From Nemopilema nomurai (taxonomy: Eukaryota; Cnidaria; Scyphozoa; Rhizostomeae; Rhizostomatidae), in NCBI GenBank assembly GCA_003864495.1, contig ML133401.1:1875308-1939307 (forward strand): a stretch of 64,000 nt of DNA. The letters are read 5' to 3'. Below are positions 34,465 to 46,600 of this stretch, one piece after another. Made by a program: the position numbers and the translations under genes. Position 1 is the stretch's first letter; each line of letters begins with the position of its first letter. Below the pieces are notes generated by a model that saw only the letters and a program-made list of their open reading frames with translations, made no database searches and was not told the DNA's origin.

Positions 34465-35407
34465 AGACAACTACCCAATGGAGATAGCAGAGATCAAACA
34501 TAGCCTGTACGTTGACGACGTAGTCAGTGGTGGAGCTACAATTCAAGAAGTTAAGCACTTGAAGGAAACAGCCAAGTCGGTGTTTGGAGAAGCCAAATTC
34601 GAGCTGCACAAGTGGCATTCCAATGTTCCAGAGATGGAAAGTGAAGTGGTTGAGCCTGATGAGCAGACTTACGCCAAGAAGGAACTGGTGTGAAAACTAC
34701 AGAAACAAAAATACTTGGGCTCCATTGGCAAAAGAGTGAAGATAGTCTAGCAGTGGTATTCCCAGAGAGACCAACGAAGCACACAAAGAGGGAAATTCTG
34801 CGGTATTTAGCATCCATATACGACCCACTTGGATTTGCTGCACCGATTCATTTACTTGGTAAGCTAGTTTACAGAGAGTGCTGTGAGCAAACATTGGTTG
34901 GGACGAAGAGGTGACCGATACGGTTCTGAAGATGTGGGGAAAGTTTCAAAGGAGCCTGCCGGAACAGATATGTGTGCCAAGAAGTCTCTGCACCAAAAAG
35001 GAGCCAATTACAGCCATGGAACTTCACGTTTTGGGGACACCAGTGCAAAGGGAACAGCAGCAGTAGTTTATGCAGTAGTACACCAAGCATCTGGGACTAC
35101 TCAAGGACTCCTTGCAGCAAAGGCTCGACTTGCAAAGAAGAACATGAGCATTCCACGGCTTGAATTAGTCTCTGCACACATGGCAGCAAACCTGGTGAGT
35201 AACGTCAAGAATGCACTTCAAGAACATCCCATCAAAGGAGTGTACGGATGGCTAGATAGCACAGTGGCGCTGCATTGGATCAATGGTGAAGGAAGCTATA
35301 AACAGTTCGTGGCAAACAGGGTGCGATTGATAAGAGAAAAGAACTTTATTAACTGGAGACATGTGAGAACCGACGATAATACTGCAGACATTGGTAGTAG
35401 AGGGTAA
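34465..35407 (+). pseudogene. BEL/Pao RT C-terminal half and RNase H, frameshifted
   Basis: The segment 34478-34693 holds RT motif C (LYVDDVVSGG). After a shift near 34685 the RT thumb/connection continues (ILRYLASIYDPLGFAAPIH). Two more shifts, near 34900 and 35030, lead into the BEL-type RNase H region (GDTSAKGTAAVVYA, then SIPRLELVSAHMAA and GWLDSTVALHWI) ending at DIGSRG. This activity degrades the RNA strand of the hybrid. No continuous frame remains. Confidence 0.88.
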
Positions 35408-35421
35408 CGTCTGAACGCTCT

Positions 35422-36979
35422 ATGATCAAATGGTTAAACGGTCCCAGTTGGCTGTCTGAAAAATCTCATTGGCCAGACGAAATAAGCATTACATCAAGTG
35501 AAGAGTCAGAGAAGGAAGCTAAACGCACAAAGGATGTACTGGCAGTTTCAGTCGTAGAGGAAAATCAGTTGGATGCATTACTCAACAAATTATCTTTTTG
35601 GAAAGCAATCAGAGTCACTGCAATTTTGCTCAGATTCATAAGCAACTGCAGAAGCAAGAAGATAGATCGCAAAAAGGGGACTCTAATCACTGCAGAAACA
35701 GAAAAGGCCATCAAATACTGGACGATTGAAACACAGAGAATGGTCGAGAACACAGAAAGGTTCAATGAGGACCAACAAAGACTCAATCTCGTTAAAGATC
35801 CTGAAGGTATTTACAGATGCCATGGCAGAATACAAGGTGAAAAGCCAATTTACCTACCCTCAAGAGCAAAATTCACTGAAGGACTCGTGAAAGATGCGCA
35901 CATTCAAAGTCTCCATGGGGGAGTAATTTTAACAATGGCCCGAGTCAGGAACAAGTACTGGGTACCAAAATTGAGGCAATTGGCAAAACGGCTCATCAAA
36001 TCGTGCAATGGATGTAGAAGGTTTCACAGCAAGCCTTACGCTATTCCACCTGCGGGAATATTGCCACAAGACAGAACAGAAGGCCACCGACCGTTTCAAG
36101 TCATTGGTGTAGATTATGCTGGACCAATTCTTTACAAAAAGAATAAGGCTGACTGCAAGGCCTACATATTGCTTTACGCATGCAGTTTAACAAGAGCCAT
36201 TCACCTAGAGTTGCTACCGAACCAAACCGCAGAAGAATTCCTTCTCAGCTTGAAAAGATTCATTGCCCGGCGAGGCAGACCAGAAAAGATTTATTCAGAT
36301 AATGGGAGGACATTTGTTGCTGGAGCCAAATGGTTGAAGAAAGTAATGCGGGACGAAGCAATACAGAATGTGCTAGCAAGGCGGGAGATCAAATGGCAGT
36401 TCAATCTTAGCCGAGCCCATGGTGGGGAGGACAGTTTGAGAGAATGGTGGGCTTAGTTAAACAGGCACTGTACAAAGTCATTGGTCGAGCTGTACTGACA
36501 TGGAAGGAACTGACAGAGGTGATATTGGACATAGAAATAGAACTTAACAACCGGCCTTTAAGCTACATGGAAGATGACGTACAGTTGCCAACTTTAACTC
36601 CGAACGTGCTGGTGTACGGAGAATCACATACAATCCCAGAACAAGACGCGGATGGAATTGAAGACAGGGATCTAAGGAAAAGAGCAAGATATCTAAAACG
36701 ATGCAAGGACATGTTATGGAACCGATGGACGGGGGAGTATATCAAAGCACTTAGAGAAAGGCACAACATGAAGCACAAAACAAGAATGAAGTGATCAAAG
36801 AAGGTGAAGTTGTGATTATCAAGAATGATGAGCATAATCGCGGAAGATGGGATCTTGGCATCATCGTAAAGCTCATAAAAGGTCGCGATGGTGTAGTACG
36901 AGCCGCAAAACTACGGGCTGGGAAAATCCTACTTGGAAAGACCAATCCAGCACTTGTATCCACTGGAGTTATCCTGTGA
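35422..36979 (+). pseudogene. BEL/Pao integrase, frameshifted
   Basis: The intact part 35422-36456 has the zinc-binding domain (SLHGG, then RVRNKYWVPKLRQLAK with CNGC) and the first two catalytic acids of the DDE core: Asp 231 (GVDYAGP) and Asp 293 (YSDNGRTF). A frameshift near 36430, in a G-rich run, puts the third residue (Glu codon 36438) in another frame, 36444-36794. One more shift near 36775 leads to the C-terminal DUF5641-like region (36791-36979, VVIIKNDEHNRGRWDLG). Integrase would join element DNA to the host chromosome; this copy cannot be translated whole. Confidence 0.9.
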
Positions 36980-37136
36980 CATGCACGAGGGACAATCCCT
37001 AACCTTGGATCCTGATGCGAAAGAGTTCAGACCACGGAGAAGAACAGCTCAAGTCGCAGAAGAAGCAATAAAGATTATAGCTGAGGAGGAGAACAGCTAA
37101 CTGATGACGTAATATTTGATCGCTTCCCGATCAAAT

Positions 37137-37146
37137 AGGGGGAGTG
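37137..37146 (+). other. Polypurine tract
   Basis: AGGGGGAGTG lies immediately before the 3' LTR, where plus-strand DNA synthesis starts in LTR elements. Confidence 0.7.
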
Positions 37147-37622
37147 TGTCGCCGAGAATCTAGTAACATCTAGAACATTCTAAACATTGCGTAAGAAATA
37201 CACAATTACCTTGGATTAACTGCCAGCATGCTTGCTTAGTCATGATTATGTAATCCCTATGATTGTAGTCGCTGAGATCATAACACCGTAGTGAGCCATT
37301 TAGGCCTATTATGCTTCACATGTAACGTAGCCTCGTTTCCGTTTACAACATTCTAGAACCTTGGAGGGTTATCGAGAAAATTCTCTAAGGGGTATATTTA
37401 GTCATCTCGTAATATTACGTATAACAAGTCATCATTAATCAGCAATTATTAGCTAGAACTTTCTGTAGAAAAGGTATATAACCAGACGGAAGGTATCAAG
37501 TAGAGGGAGAACGAGCGAGAGTATAACAATCAATTATAGCGAAGTATCATAAACGGATTACTTCTGTGAGTTCATTTCTGTGAGAAGTTATTGTCGTGGA
37601 GAACTAGAACAAATTCCCGACA
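37147..37622 (+). repeat. BEL/Pao 3' LTR
   Basis: 476 bp, same length as the 5' LTR and with three substitutions. The following base is already satellite sequence. Confidence 0.95.
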
Positions 37623-40600
37623 ATGGCCTAGACTTATTTATTTCTCCTGTGGACCCCGACGTTTTTCGTACCCTTCCACAGGAAGCAAAAGACGCATCGC
37701 CTGAAAAAATAGCAGTACCACAGTCACTCTAGTCTCATTTCTATCGTAAATCAAAGGTATAGAATGGCCTAGACTTATTTATTTCTCCTGTGGATCCCGA
37801 CGTTTTTCGTACCCTTCCACAGGAAGCAAAAGACGCATCGCCTGAAAAAAAAGCAGTACAACAGTCACTCTAGTCTCATTTCTATCGTAAATCAAAGGTA
37901 TAGAATGGCCTAGACTTATTTATTTCTCCTGTGGATCCCGACATTTTTTCGTACCCTTCCACAGGAAGCAAAAGACGCATCGCCTGAAAAAATAGCAGTA
38001 CCACAGTCACTCTAGTCTCATTTCTATCGTAAATCAAAGGTATAGAATGGCCTAGACTTATTTGTTTCTCCTGTGGACCCCGACGTTTTTCGTACCCTTC
38101 CAACAGGAGCAAAAGACGCATCGCCTGAAAAAATAGCAGTACCACAGTCACTCTAGTCTCATTTCTATCGTAAATCAAAGGTATAGAATGGCCTAGACTT
38201 ATTTATTTCTCCTGTGGACCCCGACGTTTTTCGTACCCTTCCACAGGAAGCAAAAGACGCATCGCCTAAAAAATAGCAGTACCACAGTCACTCTAGTCTC
38301 ATTTCTATCGTAAATCAAAGGTATAGAATGGCCTAGACTTATTTATTTCTCCTGTGGACCCGACGTTTTCGTACCCTTCCACAGGAAGCAAAAGACGCAT
38401 CGCCTGAAAAACTTGCAGTACAACAGTCACTCTAGTCTCATTTCTATCGTAAATCAAAGGTATAGAATGGCCTAGACTTATTTATTTCTCCTGTGGATCC
38501 CGACGTTTTTCGTACCCTTCCACAGGAAGCAAAAGACGCATCGCCTGAAAAAATAGCAGTACCACAGTCACTCTAGTCTCATTTCTATCGTAAATCAAAG
38601 GTATAGAATGGCCTAGACTTATTTATTTCTCCTGTGGATCCGACGTTTTTCGTACCCTTCCACAGGAAGCAAAAGACGCATCGCCTGAAAAAATAGCAGT
38701 ACCACAGTCACTCTAGTCTCATTTCTATCGTAAATCAAAGGTATAGAATGACCTAGACTTATTTATTTCTCCTGTGGACCCCGACGTTTTTCGTACCCTT
38801 CCACAGGAAGCAAAAGACGCATCGCCTGAAAAACTTGCAGTACAACAGTCACTCTAGTCTCATTTCTATCGTAAATCAAAGGTATAGAATGGCCTAGACT
38901 TATTTATTTCTCCTGTGGATCCCGACGTTTTTCGTACCCTTCCACAGGAAGCAAAAGACGCATCGCCTGAAAAAATAGCAGTACCACAGTCACTCTAGTC
39001 TCATTTCTATCGTAAATCAAAGGTATAGAATGACCTAGACTTATATGTTTCTCCTGGGGACCCCGACGTTTTTCGTACCCTTCCACAGGAAGCAAAAGAC
39101 GCATCGCCTGAAAAAATAGCAGTACCACAGTCACTCTAGTCTCATTTCTATCGTAAATCAAAGGTATAGAATGGCCTAGACTTATATGTTTCTCCTGGGG
39201 ACCCCGACGTTTTTCGTACCCTTCCACAGGAAGCAAAAGACGCATCGCCTGAAAAAATAGCAGTACCACAGTCACTCTAGTCTCATTTCTATCGTAAATC
39301 AAAGGTATAGAATGGCCTAGACTTATATTTTCCTGTGGGGACCCCGACGTTTTTCGTACCTTCCACAGGAAGCAAAAGACGCATCGCCTGAAAAAATAGC
39401 AGTACCCAGTCACTCTAGTCTCATTTCTATCGTAAATCAAGGTATATAGAATGGCCTAGACTTATTTTTCTCCTGTGGATCCCGACGTTTTTCGTACCCT
39501 TCCACAGGAAGCAAAAGACGCATCGCCTGAAAAAATAGCAGTACCACAGTCACTCTAGTCTCATTTCTATCGTAAATCAAAGGTATAGAATGGCCTAGAC
39601 TTATTTATTTCTCCTGTGGACCCCGACGTTTTTCGTACCCTTCCACAGGAAGCAAAAGACGCATCGCCTGAAAAAATAGCAGTACACAGTCACTCTAGTC
39701 TCATTTCTATCGTAAATCAAAGGTATAGAATGGCCTAGACTTATTTATTTCTCCTGTGGACCCGACGTTTTTCGTACCCTTCCACAGGAAGCAAAAGACG
39801 CATCGCCTGAAAAAATAGCAGTACACAGTCACTCTAGTCTCATTTCTATCGTAAATCAAAGGTATAGAATGGCCTAGACTTATTTATTTCTCCTGTGGAC
39901 CCCGACGTTTTTCGTACCCTTCCACAGGAAGCAAAAGACGCATCGCCTGAAAAAATAGCAGTACACAGTCACTCTAGTCTCATTTCTATCGTAAATCAAA
40001 GGTATAATGGCCTAGACTTATTTATTTCTCCTGTGGATCCCGACGTTTTTCGTACCCTTCCACAGGAAGCAAAAGACGCATCGCCTGAAAAAATAGCAGT
40101 ACACAGTCACTCTAGTCTCATTTCTATCGTAAATCAAAGGTATAGAATGGCCTAGACTTATTTATTTCTCCTGTGGACCCGACGTTTTTCGTACCCTTCC
40201 ACAGGAAGCAAAAGACGCATCGCCTGAAAAAATAGCAGTACACAGTCACTCTAGTCTCATTTCTATCGTAAATCAAAGGTATAGAATGGCCTAGACTTAT
40301 TTTTCTCCTGTGGACCCCGACGTTTTTCGTACCCTTCCACAGGAAGCAAAAGACGCATCGCCTGAAAAAATAGCAGTACACAGTCACTCTAGTCTCATTT
40401 CTATCGTAAATCAAAGGTATAGAATGGCCTAGACTTATTTATTTCTCCTGTGGACCCCGACGTTTTTCGTACCCTTCCACAGGAAGCAAAAGACGCATCG
40501 CCTGAAAAAATAGCAGTACACAGTCACTCTAGTCTCATTTCTATCGTAAATCAAAGGTATAGAATGGCCTAGACTTATTTATTTCTCCTGTGGACCCCGA

Positions 40601-43600
40601 CGTTTTTCGTACCCTTCCACAGGAAGCAAAAGACGCATCGCCTGAAAAAATAGCAGTACACAGTCACTCTAGTCTCATTTCTATCGTAAATCAAAGGTAT
40701 AGAATGGCCTAGACTTATTTATTTCTCCTGTGGACCCCGACGTTTTTCGTACCCTTCCACAGGAAGCAAAAGACGCATCGCCTGAAAAAATAGCAGTACA
40801 CAGTCACTCTAGTCTCATTTCTATCGTAAATCAAAGGTATAGAATGGCCTAGACTTATTTATTTCTCCTGTGGACCCGACGTTTTTCGTACCCTTCCACA
40901 GGAAGCAAAAGACGCATCGCCTGAAAAAATAGCAGTAACAGTCACTCTAGTCTCATTTCTATCGTAAATCAAAGGTATAGAATGGCCTAGACTTATTTAT
41001 TTCTCCTGTGGACCCCGACGTTTTTCGTACCCTTCCACAGGAAGCAAAAGACGCATCGCCTGAAAAAATAGCAGTACACAGTCACTCTAGTCTCATTTCT
41101 ATCGTAAATCAAAGGTATAGAATGGCCTAGACTTATTTATTTCTCCTGTGGACCCCGACGTTTTTCGTACCCTTCCACAGGAAGCAAAAGACGCATCGCC
41201 TGAAAAAATAGCAGTACACAGTCACTCTAGTCTCATTTCTATCGTAAATCAAAGGTATAGAATGGCCTAGACTTATTTATTTCTCCTGTGGACCCCGACG
41301 TTTTTCGTACCCTTCCACAGGAAGCAAAAGACGCATCGCCTGAAAAAATAGCAGTACACAGTCACTCTAGTCTCATTTCTATCGTAAATCAAAGGTATAG
41401 AATGGCCTAGACTTATTTATTTCTCCTGTGGACCCCGACGTTTTTCGTACCCTTCCACAGGAAGCAAAAGACGCATCGCCTGAAAAAATAGCAGTACACA
41501 GTCACTCTAGTCTCATTTCTATCGTAAATCAAAGGTATAGAATGGCCTAGACTTATTTATTTCTCCTGTGGACCCCGACGTTTTTCGTACCCTTCCACAG
41601 GAAGCAAAAGACGCATCGCCTGAAAAAATAGCAGTACACAGTCACTCTAGTCTCATTTCTATCGTAAATCAAAGGTATAGAATGGCCTAGACTTATTTAT
41701 TTCTCCTGTGGACCCCGACGTTTTTCGTACCCTTCCACAGGAAGCAAAAGACGCATCGCCTGAAAAAATAGCAGTACACAGTCACTCTAGTCTCATTTCT
41801 ATCGTAAATCAAAGGTATAGAATGGCCTAGACTTATTTATTTCTCCTGTGGACCCCGACGTTTTTCGTACCCTTCCACAGGAAGCAAAAGACGCATCGCC
41901 TGAAAAAATAGCAGTACACAGTCACTCTAGTCTCATTTCTATCGTAAATCAAAGGTATAGAATGGCCTAGACTTATTTATTTCTCCTGTGGACCCCGACG
42001 TTTTTCGTACCCTTCCACAGGAAGCAAAAGACGCATCGCCTGAAAAAATAGCAGTACACAGTCACTCTAGTCTCATTTCTATCGTAAATCAAAGGTATAG
42101 AATGGCCTAGACTTATTTATTTCTCCTGTGGACCCCGACGTTTTTCGTACCCTTCCACAGGAAGCAAAAGACGCATCGCCTGAAAAAATGCAGTACACAG
42201 TCACTCTAGTCTCATTTCTATCGTAAATCAAAGGTATAGAATGGCCTAGACTTATTTTTCTCCTGTGGACCCCGACGTTTTTCGTACCCTTCCACAGGAA
42301 GCAAAAGACGCATCGCCTGAAAAAATAGCAGTACACAGTCACTCTAGTCTCATTTCTATCGTAAATCAAAGGTATAGAATGGCCTAGACTTATTTATTTC
42401 TCCTGTGGACCCCGACGTTTTTCGTACCCTTCCACAGGAAGCAAAAGACGCATCGCCTGAAAAAATAGCAGTACACAGTCACTCTAGTCTCATTTCTATC
42501 GTAAATCAAAGGTATAGAATGGCCTAGACTTATTTATTTCTCCTGTGGACCCCGACGTTTTTCGTACCCTTCCACAGGAAGCAAAAGACGCATCGCCTGA
42601 AAAAATAGCAGTACACAGTCACTCTAGTCTCATTTCTATCGTAAATCAAAGGTATAGAATGGCCTAGACTTATTTATTTCTCCTGTGGACCCCGACGTTT
42701 TTCGTACCCTTCCACAGGAAGCAAAAGACGCATCGCCTGAAAAAATAAGCAGTACAACAGTCACTCTAGTCTCATTTCTATCGTAAATCAAAGGTATAGA
42801 ATGGCCTAGACTTATTTATTTCTCCTGTGGACCCCGACGTTTTTCGTACCCTTCCACAGGAAGCAAAAGACGCATCGCCTGAAAAAATAGCAGTACAACA
42901 GTCACTCTAGTCTCATTTCTATCGTAAATCAAAGGTATAGAATGGCCTAGACTTATTTATTTCTCCTGTGGACCCCGACGTTTTTCGTACCCTTCCACAG
43001 GAAGCAAAAGACGCATCGCCTGAAAAAATAGCAGTACACAGTCACTCTAGTCTCATTTCTATCGTAAATCAAAGGTATAGAATGGCCTAGACTTATTTAT
43101 TTCTCCTGTGGACCCCGACGTTTTTCGTACCCTTCCACAGGAAGCAAAAGACGCATCGCCTGAAAAAATAGCAGTACACAGTCACTCTAGTCTCATTTCT
43201 ATCGTAAATCAAAGGTATAGAATGGCCTAGACTTATTTATTTCTCCTGTGGACCCCGACGTTTTTCGTACCCTTCCACAGGAAGCAAAAGACGCATCGCC
43301 TGAAAAAATAGCAGTACACAGTCACTCTAGTCTCATTTCTATCGTAAATCAAAGGTATAGAATGGCCTAGACTTATTTATTTCTCCTGTGGACCCCGACG
43401 TTTTTCGTACCCTTCCACAGGAAGCAAAAGACGCATCGCCTGAAAAAATAGCAGTACAACAGTCACTCTAGTCTCATTTCTATCGTAAATCAAAGGTATA
43501 GAATGGCCTAGACTTATTTATTTCTCCTGTGGACCCCGACGTTTTTCGTACCCTTCCACAGGAAGCAAAAGACGCATCGCCTGAAAAAATAGCAGTACAC

Positions 43601-46600
43601 AGTCACTCTAGTCTCATTTCTATCGTAAATCAAAGGTATAGAATGGCCTAGACTTATTTATTTCTCCTGTGGACCCCGACGTTTTTCGTACCCTTCCACA
43701 GGAAGCAAAAGACGCATCGCCTGAAAAAATAGCAGTACACAGTCACTCTAGTCTCATTTCTATCGTAAATCAAAGGTATAGAATGGCCTAGACTTATTTA
43801 TTTCTCCTGTGGACCCCGACGTTTTTCGTACCCTTCCACAGGAAGCAAAAGACGCATCGCCTGAAAAAATAGCAGTACACAGTCACTCTAGTCTCATTTC
43901 TATCGTAAATCAAAGGTATAGAATGGCCTAGACTTATTTATTTCTCCTGTGGACCCCGACGTTTTTCGTACCCTTCCACAGGAAGCAAAAGACGCATCGC
44001 CTGAAAAAATAGCAGTACACAGTCACTCTAGTCTCATTTCTATCGTAAATCAAAGGTATAGAATGGCCTAGACTTATTTATTTCTCCTGTGGACCCCGAC
44101 GTTTTTCGTACCCTTCCACAGGAAGCAAAAGACGCATCGCCTGAAAAAATAGCAGTACACAGTCACTCTAGTCTCATTTCTATCGTAAATCAAAGGTATA
44201 GAATGGCCTAGACTTATTTATTTCTCCTGTGGACCCCGACGTTTTTCGTACCCTTCCACAGGAAGCAAAAGACGCATCGCCTGAAAAAATAGCAGTACAA
44301 CAGTCACTCTAGTCTCATTTCTATCGTAAATCAAAGGTATAGAATGGCCTAGACTTATTTATTTCTCCTGTGGACCCCGACGTTTTTCGTACCCTTCCAC
44401 AGGAAGCAAAAGACGCATCGCCTGAAAAAATAGCAGTACAACAGTCACTCTAGTCTCATTTCTATCGTAAATCAAAGGTATAGAATGGCCTAGACTTATT
44501 TATTTCTCCTGTGGACCCCGACGTTTTTCGTACCCTTCCACAGGAAGCAAAAGACGCATCGCCTGAAAAAATAGCAGTACACAGTCACTCTAGTCTCATT
44601 TCTATCGTAAATCAAAGGTATAGAATGGCCTAGACTTATTTATTTCTCCTGTGGACCCCGACGTTTTTCGTACCCTTCCACAGGAAGCAAAAGACGCATC
44701 GCCTGAAAAAATAGCAGTACACAGTCACTCTAGTCTCATTTCTATCGTAAATCAAAGGTATAGAATGGCCTAGACTTATTTATTTCTCCTGTGGACCCCG
44801 ACGTTTTTCGTACCCTTCCACAGGAAGCAAAAGACGCATCGCCTGAAAAAATAGCAGTACACAGTCACTCTAGTCTCATTTCTATCGTAAATCAAAGGTA
44901 TAGAATGGCCTAGACTTATTTATTTCTCCTGTGGACCCCGACGTTTTTCGTACCCTTCCACAGGAAGCAAAAGACGCATCGCCTGAAAAAATAGCAGTAC
45001 ACAGTCACTCTAGTCTCATTTCTATCGTAAATCAAAGGTATAGAATGGCCTAGACTTATTTATTTCTCCTGTGGACCCCGACGTTTTTCGTACCCTTCCA
45101 CAGGAAGCAAAAGACGCATCGCCTGAAAAAATAGCAGTACACAGTCACTCTAGTCTCATTTCTATCGTAAATCAAAGGTATAGAATGGCCTAGACTTATT
45201 TATTTCTCCTGTGGACCCCGACGTTTTTCGTACCCTTCCACAGGAAGCAAAAGACGCATCGCCTGAAAAAATAGCAGTACACAGTCACTCTAGTCTCATT
45301 TCTATCGTAAATCAAAGGTATAGAATGGCCTAGACTTATTTATTTCTCCTGTGGACCCCGACGTTTTTCGTACCCTTCCACAGGAAGCAAAAGACGCATC
45401 GCCTGAAAAAATAGCAGTACACAGTCACTCTAGTCTCATTTCTATCGTAAATCAAAGGTATAGAATGGCCTAGACTTATATTTTTCTCCTGTGGACCCCG
45501 ACGTTTTTCGTACCCTTCCACAGGAAGCAAAAGACGCATCGCCTGAAAAAATAGCAGTACACAGTCACTCTAGTCTCATTTCTATCGTAAATCAAAGGTA
45601 TAGAATGGCCTAGACTTATTTATTTCTCCTGTGGACCCCGACGTTTTTCGTACCCTTCCACAGGAAGCAAAAGACGCATCGCCTGAAAAAATAGCAGTAC
45701 ACAGTCACTCTAGTCTCATTTCTATCGTAAATCAAAGGTATAGAATGGCCTAGACTTATTTATTTCTCCTGTGGACCCCGACGTTTTTCGTACCCTTCCA
45801 CAGGAAGCAAAAGACGCATCGCCTGAAAAAATAGCAGTACACAGTCACTCTAGTCTCATTTCTATCGTAAATCAAAGGTATAGAATGGCCTAGACTTATT
45901 TATTTCTCCTGTGGACCCCGACGTTTTTCGTACCCTTCCACAGGAAGCAAAAGACGCATCGCCTGAAAAAATAGCAGTACACAGTCACTCTAGTCTCATT
46001 TCTATCGTAAATCAAAGGTATAGAATGGCCTAGACTTATTTATTTCTCCTGTGGACCCCGACGTTTTTCGTACCCTTCCACAGGAAGCAAAAGACGCATC
46101 GCCTGAAAAAATAGCAGTACACAGTCACTCTAGTCTCATTTCTATCGTAAATCAAAGGTATAGAATGGCCTAGACTTATTTATTTCTCCTGTGGACCCCG
46201 ACGTTTTTCGTACCCTTCCACAGGAAGCAAAAGACGCATCGCCTGAAAAAATAGCAGTACACAGTCACTCTAGTCTCATTTCTATCGTAAATCAAAGGTA
46301 TAGAATGGCCTAGACTTATTTATTTCTCCTGTGGACCCCGACGTTTTTCGTACCCTTCCACAGGAAGCAAAAGACGCATCGCCTGAAAAAATAGCAGTAC
46401 ACAGTCACTCTAGTCTCATTTCTATCGTAAATCAAAGGTATAGAATGGCCTAGACTTATTTATTTCTCCTGTGGACCCCGACGTTTTTCGTACCCTTCCA
46501 CAGGAAGCAAAAGACGCATCGCCTGAAAAAATAGCAGTACACAGTCACTCTAGTCTCATTTCTATCGTAAATCAAAGGTATAGAATGGCCTAGACTTATT

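Larger units (their letters stand above)
31365..37622 (+). mobile_element. BEL/Pao LTR retrotransposon, full length but coding-defective
   Basis: Two 476-bp LTRs (TGTCGCCGAG...CCCGACA) bracket a gag-pol region in the order Gag (DUF1759-like), zinc knuckles, aspartic protease, reverse transcriptase, RNase H and integrase. This order and the RT/integrase style are those of BEL/Pao. No envelope frame is present. The LTRs differ at three sites and have no length difference, yet about eleven frameshifts break the coding region. No target duplication is visible: the left flank ends ACAAC and the right flank begins ATGGC, which is the first base of a satellite array. Confidence 0.95.

Noticed and set aside
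34440..34480. Programmed frameshift in the BEL/Pao element
   Set aside because: BEL/Pao elements usually use one Gag-Pol frame, and about eleven breaks at varied sites fit damage or error better than programmed shifting.
37623..37763. Hammerhead ribozyme in the satellite
   Set aside because: The - strand has GAAA and CGTC near the hairpin, but CTGTGGA does not fit CUGANGA and the helices do not arrange correctly.
38904..39440. Long - strand frame with 47-residue repeats across satellite monomers
   Set aside because: It stays open only where monomers are 141 bp. Neighbouring 140- and 139-bp monomers shift the frame and stop it. There is no start context or domain.
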